In this document: one piece after another, positions 1 through 6,506 of the stretch
Layout of the letters: the number at the start of each line of letters is the position of its first letter
How positions within the stretch are numbered: position 1 is the stretch's first letter
Source of the DNA: Bacteroidota bacterium
Lineage (GTDB): Bacteria; Bacteroidota; Rhodothermia; Rhodothermales; Rubricoccaceae
Direction of reading: 5' to 3'
Assembly: GCA_039821555.1 (NCBI GenBank)
Contig: JBCBNX010000003.1
Span: forward strand, 370,867 to 413,529
DNA: 42,663 nucleotides
Notes under the pieces: generated by a model
Databases searched by the model: none
What the model was told of the DNA's origin: nothing
Seen by the model: only the letters and a program-made list of their open reading frames with translations
Made by a program: the position numbers and the translations under genes

Positions 1-71
1 GGTGCAGAGATGCGGGGAATCCAGCGCCCCAGGGCTGAGGCTGGGCGGTGGCCACGTATATTCGGAGTCCT

Positions 72-155
72 GCCCGGATGGCGGAATTGGTAGACGCAGC
101 AGACTCAAAATCTGCCGCCCGCGAGGGTGTGGGGGTTCGAGTCCCCCTCCGGGTA
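72..155 (+). tRNA. tRNA-Leu (CAA anticodon)
   Basis: An 84-nt type II tRNA folds directly. The acceptor stem is GCCCGGA (72-78) with TCCGGGT (148-154), closed by a G-U pair. The anticodon stem GCAGA/TCTGC encloses CTCAAAA, giving anticodon CAA. A long variable arm and a T-arm with GTTCGAGTC follow. CCA is not encoded. The 3' part is the integration target of the element that begins here: its last 19 bases and one more recur at 30998-31017. Confidence 0.96.
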
Positions 156-156
156 C
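137..156 (+). repeat. att core, left copy (tRNA 3' end)
   Basis: TCGAGTCCCCCTCCGGGTAC is identical to 30998-31017. It covers part of the T-loop, the 3' T-stem strand, the 3' acceptor strand and the discriminator. Flanking bases differ on both sides (T136 versus A30997; T157 versus G31018), so the identity is exactly 20 bp. Confidence 0.9.
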
Positions 157-171
157 TTCGGTGAGTCCGAA

Positions 172-209
172 AGAGCGAGGGTGCTGCCAAAAAGTAGCAC
201 TCTCGCTCT
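172..209 (+). terminator. Terminator-like hairpin after tRNA-Leu, supplied by the island
   Basis: A 14-bp stem pairs 172-185 (AGAGCGAGGGTGCT) with 196-209 (AGCACTCTCGCTCT) through one G-U pair, around a 10-nt loop. It lies just inside the att core, so it belongs to the element. Its stem closely resembles the hairpin after the right att copy (31022-31056), which is probably the tRNA's original terminator. Confidence 0.75.
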
Positions 210-312
210 GTTCTGGGCACTTTGGGTAGTCTGTGCTATTGCCTGAGTTCGAGCGCGACGGTACTTTGTTGGTACTTCTACCTGTACCTACTTTGCCTGG
301 GGCACTATCAGT

Positions 313-1581
313 TTGGCGACCGTCACCCCGATTCTCCGTATCCCCAAGCGCGACAAGCGGGGGCGCTGTCCAATATGGCTCCGCATCTCAGACCGCGATG
401 GGACGCGTTACCTCTCGCTTGGCGAGAAGGTGCTTCCTTCGCAGTGGAACGACAGGCAACGGCGTGTCCGCAAGGGGCACCCCCACGCCGATCTCTTCAA
501 CCAACTCATCGCTCAGCGGCTTGCCGAGGCGAGAGCAGAGATCCTGCGACTCAAGATCGAGCGGACATATGCGACGGCCGACCACCTGAAGGACGCGCTC
601 GCTGACGACGATGCTGCCGACTTCTTCGAAGCGGGGCGTCTCCATCTGGCTGATCTGGAGAAGCAGGGGCGTGTAGGTCGTTACCGCCGGATCAAGGCAA
701 CGCTCGGCAAACTGGAGCGCTTCGCCTGTACGCCACTCCCGTTCGACCGCTTCACGGTAGCGCTGCTCACCGACTTCGAGACGCACTGCCTCGCGCCGCC
801 GCCGCAGGGGCTGGGTAACAAGCAGTCAAGCGTGGCAACGAACCTCCGGGACCTTCGCACGCTCTACAACTACGCCGTCAAGCAAGGGCTGACCGATGGT
901 GCCGACGACCCGTTCAAACGCTTTACGATCAGAAAGGGCGCACCCCCGGAACGCACGAAGCTGTCTTTTGCCGAGGTACAGGCCATCGAGGCGCTCGGCC
1001 TCGAAGAAGAGTCGCTCATCTGGCACGTCCGCAACTACTTTCTCTTCGCCTTCTACGGGGCTGGCATTCGCTTCGCCGATGTGGCGACGATGAGGCAGGC
1101 CCGCGTGATCGACGGGGAAGACGACAACGGCAATTCCGTACCTGACCGGCTTCAGTTCCGCGCGGGCAAGACTGGCAAGCTCCAGTCAGTCAAGATCACG
1201 CCGCCTGCCCGGCGCATCCTCGCCCACTACCTCGACCCGAATGAGGATACCAAGCGTGACCCCGAGGCGTTCGTCTTCCCGATGCTCGAAGGCTACGACC
1301 TCTCGACGCCGCGCAAGCTGCACAACGCCAAAAGCAGCCAGAACGCGCTCGTAAACAAGTACCTCAAGAAGATCGCAGCGCTCGCCGGTATTGAGACGCC
1401 GCTCTCGTTCCACATCGCCAGACACAGCTTCGCCGACGTGGCGCGCACCTCGGGGTGGAGTGTCTACGACATCAAGAACGCGCTTCAACACTCCAGCCTG
1501 GAGAAGACCGAGCGCTACCTCAAGGGCTTCGATTCCGATGCGCTCGACGCTCGCATGGACGACCTGTTCGGGGAGGGATAG
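313..1581 (+). CDS. int: Tyrosine recombinase / site-specific integrase
   Basis: This 422-aa protein should catalyse integration and excision of the island at the tRNA-Leu 3' end. The N-terminus (about residues 1-75) looks like the arm-DNA-binding domain of Bacteroidota integrases. A SAM-like core-binding domain follows (about 90-200), then the catalytic domain. Visible catalytic residues are Arg253 (AGIRFADV), His367-x-x-Arg370 (HIARHSF), His of LQHSSL and the nucleophile Tyr402 (TERYLKG). The start is a TTG, chosen because translation from it gives the typical beginning MATVTPILR; no clear Shine-Dalgarno is seen. The stop is 2 bases before the next gene's ATG. All catalytic residues are present, so the enzyme looks intact. 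Confidence 0.93.
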   Translation: MATVTPILRIPKRDKRGRCPIWLRISDRDGTRYLSLGEKVLPSQWNDRQRRVRKGHPHADLFNQLIAQRLAEARAEILRLKIERTYATADHLKDALADDDAADFFEAGRLHLADLEKQGRVGRYRRIKATLGKLERFACTPLPFDRFTVALLTDFETHCLAPPPQGLGNKQSSVATNLRDLRTLYNYAVKQGLTDGADDPFKRFTIRKGAPPERTKLSFAEVQAIEALGLEEESLIWHVRNYFLFAFYGAGIRFADVATMRQARVIDGEDDNGNSVPDRLQFRAGKTGKLQSVKITPPARRILAHYLDPNEDTKRDPEAFVFPMLEGYDLSTPRKLHNAKSSQNALVNKYLKKIAALAGIETPLSFHIARHSFADVARTSGWSVYDIKNALQHSSLEKTERYLKGFDSDALDARMDDLFGEG

Positions 1582-1583
1582 CG

Positions 1584-2513
1584 ATGATAGACCGAACCGA
1601 GCGGCGCAAGGTGGCCGTTCTCCTCATCCCCAAGGAGTCGCGCCCATGGACGGGTGATGCTACGCCGACGCGCTTTATACCCTCGCGGGTAGCAACGCCG
1701 CCTCCGTGGCTCGACGCGGACGAGCAGACGCTAGTGGAGCGTGTCACGCGGGATGGATTTATCGAACTGATCGAAGCGCAGGGGTATGGTGATGCGCTCG
1801 CGCTCCTCGAACGTCTCGGCAGCAAGTACTACTCCGCGGAGAAGGAACGTCACCGGCGCTTCGAGATGGTTAACGATGTAAAAGAAGTCAGGTCGGACTT
1901 GGCGAGGCTCGGCCGGACGCACGGGTTGGACGGCCAGGTCGTTGAATCCATGGACAACCTCCTGGTACTCTCGGCGAGGACGGACTTTCTGGAATGGGTC
2001 GGCACTGGAGCCGAGGCTACGCTGAACGGGTACGCCCGTTCGGAGGTGAGCCCGTCTCCCATATTCCGCGTCAGCGTCGAAGAGACGTGGGAAGCAGCAG
2101 TCGCGCAGGCACACGCACTGACGGTCGAACGGAAGACCCGCGCGAGGTCCACGCAGAATAGAGCACTCCTGCTCGACTACCGCCTCCAGACGCTCGACGA
2201 TGTGCTGCGAGAGTATGAGACGTATGGGGCAGCGCTTACGTGGGAGGAGACCGAAGAAGCACAGTCTGCAGGCGCTCTGTCTCGTTCGGAGCCGCTTTCT
2301 GTGGACACACGCTCACCATACGTTCCTTACTACGACTGGATCAGGGCAACTTTCGAGTCAGCCGAGCCGGAGCACGATTCCAAGCAGGCAGCGTACGAAG
2401 AGGTAGTCCGACGCTTCGACGAGGAGCATGGAGAGCGGATGCGAGCGCTCTACGGCAAAGAGATGCTGCTCAGCACTTCCACTGTCCGGCGTGCGCTAGG
2501 GGAGCTTCAGTGA
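1584..2513 (+). CDS. Unknown protein of the island's integration module
   Basis: A 309-aa soluble protein that I do not recognise. The ATG at 1584 lies two bases after the integrase stop with GGGAGGG just upstream, so I chose it over in-frame starts inside the integrase gene; the two genes look translationally coupled. The protein is rich in Glu, Arg and Leu and probably largely helical, with no signal peptide or membrane segment. The last ~35 residues (ending STVRRALGELQ) look like the recognition end of a winged-helix or HTH domain. Its place between int and the excisionase-like gene suggests a role in recombination or control, but the sequence does not prove this. Confidence 0.7.
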   Translation: MIDRTERRKVAVLLIPKESRPWTGDATPTRFIPSRVATPPPWLDADEQTLVERVTRDGFIELIEAQGYGDALALLERLGSKYYSAEKERHRRFEMVNDVKEVRSDLARLGRTHGLDGQVVESMDNLLVLSARTDFLEWVGTGAEATLNGYARSEVSPSPIFRVSVEETWEAAVAQAHALTVERKTRARSTQNRALLLDYRLQTLDDVLREYETYGAALTWEETEEAQSAGALSRSEPLSVDTRSPYVPYYDWIRATFESAEPEHDSKQAAYEEVVRRFDEEHGERMRALYGKEMLLSTSTVRRALGELQ

Positions 2514-2538
2514 TGTCTCCTGAGCATTTGTCGCGTGG

Positions 2539-2564
2539 TTTGTCGTCTGTCGACAGGCGACAAA
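2539..2564. promoter_or_regulatory. 26-bp near-perfect palindrome, operator or recombination site
   Basis: The site is TTTGTCGTCTG, then TCGA, then CAGGCGACAAA: two 13-base arms with one non-complementary pair (T2546/G2557), centred on GTCGAC. An extra TTTGTCG half-arm lies at 2527-2533, and CTGTCGAC recurs at 2917-2924 before the rep gene. It lies 49 bases upstream of the excisionase-like ATG. It is a strong candidate binding site for the adjacent HTH protein or for Rep; which one cannot be told from sequence. Confidence 0.6.
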
Positions 2565-2612
2565 GGCTCATATGCGCTCAGATTGCGGCAAACGCAAACC
2601 CGCCGCACGAAC

Positions 2613-2900
2613 ATGAACGCGCTCGCCAAAGCCCTCGCCGCCGACCTCGCCCAACTCCTGCGCCCCCTTGTTGAGGAGGCCGTTGCCAACGCGCTCCCCG
2701 ACATCCCTTCGTCTGGTGCCGAACCGAAGGCGTGGTTGACTAACCGCGAGGCGATGGAGTACCTCGGCCTCTCGAAGGCCACGCTCGCCCGCTACCGCAA
2801 GGACGGCACGCTTCCCTACAGCAAAGTGGGCGCAAACGTGTTCTACCGCTTCGCCGACGTAGACGCCTTACTGAAGGCGTCGCTGCGGAACGGAGACTGA
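2613..2900 (+). CDS. Excisionase-like helix-turn-helix protein
   Basis: A 95-aa protein with a C-terminal MerR/excisionase-type HTH of about 50 residues: WLTNREAMEYLGLSKATLARY, then KDGTLPYSKVG and FYRFADVDALL. That is the usual order of the HTH_17 excisionase family (helix, turn, recognition helix, wing, closing helix). The N-terminal 40 residues are an amphipathic helix (NALAKALAADLAQLLRPLVEEAV) that may mediate oligomerisation. I chose the ATG at 2613 because the longer frame back to 2535 would translate through the palindrome. It probably directs excision or represses the module. HTH_17 proteins also act as plain regulators, so 'Xis' is an inference. Confidence 0.8.
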   Translation: MNALAKALAADLAQLLRPLVEEAVANALPDIPSSGAEPKAWLTNREAMEYLGLSKATLARYRKDGTLPYSKVGANVFYRFADVDALLKASLRNGD

Positions 2901-2952
2901 ATCGCAAGGCCGCTCTCTGTCGACTCCGTCCTATATAAATAAAGGCGGATGT

Positions 2953-2972
2953 AGTCCCACTTTTTCGGGACT
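2953..2972 (+). other. Small hairpin in the rep leader
   Basis: AGTCCC (2953-2958) pairs perfectly with GGGACT (2967-2972) around an 8-nt loop containing five T. It is preceded by the AT-rich TATATAAATAAA (2932-2943), the most promoter-like stretch before the rep gene. It could be a leader hairpin or part of an origin. Confidence 0.35.
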
Positions 2973-3010
2973 CGGGCTCGACGCTAGGGTGGCCGCAGCG
3001 AGGGCGCGGC

Positions 3011-3934
3011 GTGTTCGACACGGTCAAGCTTGTTCTCCCCGTCGCAGACCCGAAGCGGGTCGTGGACTGTCTCACGGACGTGGAAGAGCGCTACGGTTCC
3101 AAGACGGGGAAGAGATCGTTCATGGGGAAGGTGGGTACCCTTCGCGCTCATCTCAGTGCGAGCGATGAAGCATGCAGTCATCGCCTTGTCGTTCAGGGGA
3201 GCTTGCCGACCTACCACGGGCACCTTACTCTCGACGCTGCCGAGACGAGTAGGTGCATTGAACGCCTCGGTAATGCCCTTAGTCTTGACCTCCGACCGGC
3301 GAAGGTCTTGCGGCTCGACGTGTTCGCAGACTTCGTGCTCAGCCGCCCCGTTGCAGACTACCTCCTGCATCTTCTCGATGGTCCGCGCTACCAGCGTGTC
3401 TCCTACGACCGGCTGGGCAAGCGCTACGAACTGAAGTGGCGGCATCTTGTGTTCTATGACAAGGTGGCTGAGCGAAAGAAGAAGCGCGGCCTCATACCGG
3501 AGGCTTGGGTAGGCAAGAACGTCCTTCGCTACGAGATGCAGTTGCGGAAGCAGCCGAACCGTCAACTCGTGCTCAACCACATCTCCTTCGCTGATCTCGC
3601 CGACGAATCGTTCCGCGCACACGCGGCCGATCGCTGGCGGACCGAGTACCTCCGCATTGGCAAGCGCCGAGACTATGTCGGGGGAGTTTCCGCAGAAACC
3701 TTCAAGGTCGACCTCCAGTGTGCAGGGCTAAGAGTGGTCGGCCTAGACGCTGTAGAGACCATACTAACGTCTGCGTTCGATCAGGGGACAATCCCCGAGT
3801 GGAAATATTACCGCCTGCGTCGATGGGCACGCGACACCTACAACCTCGATGCGCGCACCGCACTTGCATCGCCTGTCGAAGAGCTAGACCAGGCGGTTGA
3901 CGGCCAGCGCAATCGGATACATGTGACGTGTTAG
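3011..3934 (+). CDS. Replication initiation protein, phage/plasmid II/X (gpII-like) family
   Basis: A 307-aa protein starting from GTG. The N-terminus MFDTVKLVLP, the RLDVFADFVL strand, the KWRHLVFYDKVAE segment (about residue 150) and the LRYEMQLRK strand (about 175-185) match my memory of the II/X family that includes filamentous-phage gpII and related rolling-circle plasmid proteins. These nick the double-strand origin to start rolling-circle replication. Tyr and Lys residues are frequent in the central region, but I cannot assign the nicking Tyr with certainty. In an integrative element this would support transient extrachromosomal replication after excision. Its 3' part carries one copy of a palindrome that recurs twice downstream. 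Family assignment is fairly confident; function here is inferred. Confidence 0.72.
   Translation: MFDTVKLVLPVADPKRVVDCLTDVEERYGSKTGKRSFMGKVGTLRAHLSASDEACSHRLVVQGSLPTYHGHLTLDAAETSRCIERLGNALSLDLRPAKVLRLDVFADFVLSRPVADYLLHLLDGPRYQRVSYDRLGKRYELKWRHLVFYDKVAERKKKRGLIPEAWVGKNVLRYEMQLRKQPNRQLVLNHISFADLADESFRAHAADRWRTEYLRIGKRRDYVGGVSAETFKVDLQCAGLRVVGLDAVETILTSAFDQGTIPEWKYYRLRRWARDTYNLDARTALASPVEELDQAVDGQRNRIHVTC
3686..3702. repeat. Palindromic repeat copy 1 (inside rep)
   Basis: GTTTCCGCAGAAACCTT. The 14-base centre GTTTCCGCAGAAAC is palindromic except for one pair. The same 17 bases recur at 4398-4414, and a perfect-palindrome variant lies at 4795-4808. Here it is read as V-S-A-E-T within Rep. Confidence 0.55.
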
Positions 3935-4092
3935 CGAGGATGCAGCGGTAGATGGCTAGGATCGGAAGACACCAAACACGTCCGACCATCGATTACCACG
4001 TGGCATGATGAGTGAGCCCGCGCATATGCTCGCGCGGTGAGAAGCAGAGTGGGAGGGTGAGTCGGTTGGAACCGCGTCGAGGAGGCTTGTAG

Positions 4093-4281
4093 ATGAGCTC
4101 CGAACGGGACACATTTCTGCACAAACAGGAGCGGAGGCAAGGGAGGCACGTCCTCAGAAGCCCTTCGTTACGCGGTGCCGTCAGCGTCGAAGCCTCTCCG
4201 TTGCACATTCAGTGCTACCACTTTCCAACCGAAGGTGTGGCTTGGGAAAGTGACTCAGGTTCGGTGTCGCTAAGCGCTTAG
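4093..4281 (+). CDS. Possible 62-aa small protein
   Basis: An ATG frame preceded by GAGGAGG about 8 bases upstream, the best Shine-Dalgarno in this stretch. The translation has no recognisable domain, signal peptide or membrane helix. The CACTTTCC/GGAAAGTG inverted repeat lies inside it. Only the ribosome-binding site argues that it is real. Confidence 0.25.
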   Translation: MSSERDTFLHKQERRQGRHVLRSPSLRGAVSVEASPLHIQCYHFPTEGVAWESDSGSVSLSA

Positions 4282-4303
4282 TAGTAGATGAGAGGCAACT
4301 CAC

Positions 4304-4450
4304 CGTGAAGCACGTCCGCGACCGCGAGAGCAGGAAGTGGGTACTGCAATTGCACGTTGGACCAACGATTTGCAGCGCGGGAGTCTACCGAGGGGAGGTT
4401 TCCGCAGAAACCTTGGAAGATGCCCAAGGCGTGCGGCGCTTGCTACACAC
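4304..4450 (+). CDS. Possible 48-aa small protein overlapping palindrome copy 2
   Basis: A GTG frame preceded by GAGAGG encodes a peptide beginning VKHVRDRESRKWVLQLHVGP, with GEVSAETLEDAQGVRRLL near its end, and stops at a TGA. The charged start followed by a WVLQLHV strand looks protein-like, and the VSAET segment repeats a stretch of Rep. It could be a small phage-type gene or a Rep-derived remnant. The coordinates are my own reading and the start is uncertain. Confidence 0.25.
4398..4414. repeat. Palindromic repeat copy 2
   Basis: GTTTCCGCAGAAACCTT is identical to 3686-3702 over 17 bases, and the GGGGAG just before it is also shared apart from one inserted G. Confidence 0.55.
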
Positions 4451-4794
4451 GTGAGACGACAGCATGGCATTGTCTTGCAGATTGTCGCAGGCGTGCAGCG
4501 CATGCAACGCGACGGTCTTCGATCAGCGTTGATGTAGATCAAGCCGCACGGAGTTCGGCGCGTCTGTGGGAAGTGTTCAGTGCCGACGCACTCCCAATTT
4601 TCCACCGTCTTCCACCATGTGGCAGGGGACTCGTCTAGATTTCAAGTGTATCGTAAACAATTGTTTGTGCCCATATTGGATGTGGTGGGCATGGTGAAAG
4701 AACCCGTCCTGCGTCCGCGCAATCGGTGAACTGCAATTGCAGTAGCCTCTGAGGTAAGGAAAAGGATCAATCTCCAGAACCACTGGCCCGGGTG

Positions 4795-4808
4795 GTTTCT
4801 GCAGAAAC
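4795..4808. repeat. Palindromic repeat copy 3 (perfect palindrome)
   Basis: GTTTCTGCAGAAAC is its own reverse complement over 14 bases. It differs by one base from the core of the copies at 3686 and 4398, and that change makes the dyad perfect. Confidence 0.5.
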
Positions 4809-5172
4809 AGTGTCAGCTACACGTGGAGTCCGCGAGCAAGCATGCGGTCAAGTATCCAGTCGATCTGATTCTGGGTTACAGTCTCAGGGTCTTCGCTGCT
4901 CAACTCAGCATGGACTCGTTCCATCTGAGCAGCTACCGTAGCTTCAGCAAGGACGTTGGGGTCAGTCGCGGCGAAGGCTGCCAGGAATACCGCAGTGCTG
5001 CGTGATCCATGACGTCAGCCTACACCCCGTGCAAGCGGGGATGTGCATCGTCCTATTGGCGTAACATCTCTCCTCGTGAGCAGAGATTGCACACGCAGTC
5101 GCAACGGAGCGACCGGTTGCAATCGTCTACCTCCTAAGTCCAGCCTCGGTAACTACTGGCGATAGAAGCCTG

Positions 5173-6372
5173 ATGTCATCGCTTCCCTTCGACGACCTCG
5201 CGGTAGGGCCTGCTGTTCAGCAAGTCGACCGGCTCATTACGCGCGCGGCAGCCTTGAGGGCATCGGACATTCATATTGAGCCTTACGAGTCATCGGTCCG
5301 CATACGCTACCGCCTGGACGGCGTTTTGCACCTCGCAGGTACACTTGCCCCGCACCAGCATGCAGCGCTGGTGAGTCGAATCAAAGTGCTCTCCGGTCTT
5401 GATATTGCCGAGAAGCGACGCCCACAAGACGGGCGACTCCGAGTAGACCGTCCCCATTCGCAGCCCCCGCTAGATCTTCGTGTCTCGGTGCTAGCAACCC
5501 ACTTCGGGGAAAAGGTGGTGCTGCGCCTCCTCGATCGAAGTGCGCTTCGCCTCGACCTCGAAGCCCTGGGTTTCGATCCGGCTCCTCTTGCGCTGCTCCG
5601 TGCAGCCATACACCGCCCACATGGTATCGTCTTGGTAACCGGGCCGACAGGCAGCGGGAAAACCACCACACTCTATGCAGCTCTGAGCGAGATAGACACG
5701 GACCGGCTAAACGTCTCTACTGTTGAGGACCCCATCGAGTATGATCTGCCGGGAGTCAACCAGACCCAGGCACGGCCTGATATCGGTTTGGGTTTTGCCG
5801 AAGCGCTGCGCGCCTTTCTGCGCCAGGATCCCGATGTGTTGATGGTAGGGGAGATCCGTGACACGGAGACGGCTGAGATCGCCGTCCGAGCAGCCCTTAC
5901 TGGGCACTTAGTGCTCGCTACGCTCCATACGAACGATGCAGCGGGAGCGGTCATGCGTCTTGCTGATATGGGAGTGGCTCCCTATCTACTTGCCTCGTCG
6001 CTGCGGCTCGTAGCAGCGCAGCGCCTACTGCGGACACTGTGTTCTGCGTGCAAGCGACCGGCCCAGTCTACAGGCGCAACTACCGCTCCCTTCGAGTCGG
6101 TAGGCTGTCCGGAATGCAATGGGACAGGCTACCGAGGTCGGGCTGCGATCCTCGAAGCACTACCGCTGGTCGGTCACGCCGCTCAGGAAGCTGTGCGGGC
6201 AGCGGACTCGGCTGCGCTCCGAGCCTTGGGGCAACACGAAGGGTGGCCTTCGCTCGCCGAGGCGGCAAGCAGAGCCGTATCGACAGGTACGACTTCTCAG
6301 GCTGAAGCGCTCCGCGTGACGGAAGGCTTGCCGGACACGGCACGTGCGAGAAGCCAGCACGAGCGCGGATGA
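5173..6372 (+). CDS. gspE: GspE/PilB-type secretion or pilus assembly ATPase
   Basis: A 399-aa cytoplasmic hexameric ATPase that powers pseudopilus assembly. After a short lead the N2E region is seen (ASDIHIEPYESSVRIRYRLDG, about 30-50). Walker A GPTGSGKT lies at 157-164. The Asp-box region (TVEDPIEY), Walker B (DPDVLMVGEIRD) and His box (ATLHTNDA) follow. A four-cysteine zinc motif (C290-x2-C293 and C312-x2-C315) is typical of GspE/PilB extension ATPases and absent from PilT retraction ATPases. The protein lacks the N1 domain of full-length GspE (usually ~500-560 aa), so it is a short form. It is the first gene of the secretion operon; the secretin follows after about 130 bases. Confidence 0.95.
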   Translation: MSSLPFDDLAVGPAVQQVDRLITRAAALRASDIHIEPYESSVRIRYRLDGVLHLAGTLAPHQHAALVSRIKVLSGLDIAEKRRPQDGRLRVDRPHSQPPLDLRVSVLATHFGEKVVLRLLDRSALRLDLEALGFDPAPLALLRAAIHRPHGIVLVTGPTGSGKTTTLYAALSEIDTDRLNVSTVEDPIEYDLPGVNQTQARPDIGLGFAEALRAFLRQDPDVLMVGEIRDTETAEIAVRAALTGHLVLATLHTNDAAGAVMRLADMGVAPYLLASSLRLVAAQRLLRTLCSACKRPAQSTGATTAPFESVGCPECNGTGYRGRAAILEALPLVGHAAQEAVRAADSAALRALGQHEGWPSLAEAASRAVSTGTTSQAEALRVTEGLPDTARARSQHERG

Positions 6373-6506
6373 GGAGGCAGATGCATACGATTCGCACCAA
6401 GGGCGCGGTCGAGGGGAAGACATGGGGGTGGCGAATAGCAGGCCTGTAGCCTATACTCTCGCCGTCTCTACCTCCACGCTGCTCCCGACCGACGACGCGC
6501 TTGCAC

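Larger units (their letters stand above)
3935..5172. other. Gene-poor 1.2-kb stretch after rep; candidate origin or decayed DNA
   Basis: I find no gene I can defend across 1238 bases. It holds short open frames, two palindrome copies (4398-4414, 4795-4808), an 8-bp perfect inverted repeat (CACTTTCC 4219-4226 / GGAAAGTG 4245-4252), a CCCCG/CGGGG hairpin at 5025-5040, and GATTGCA/TGCAATC arms around 5086-5129. Such density of inverted repeats after a gpII-like gene fits a rolling-circle or single-strand origin. It also fits remnants of lost phage-type genes. The promoter of the downstream secretion operon must lie in its last part, but I cannot place it. Confidence 0.45.

Noticed and set aside
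4823..5005. 60-codon frame before gspE
   Set aside because: No ribosome site, no domain, and it lies among inverted repeats; the composition is not convincing.
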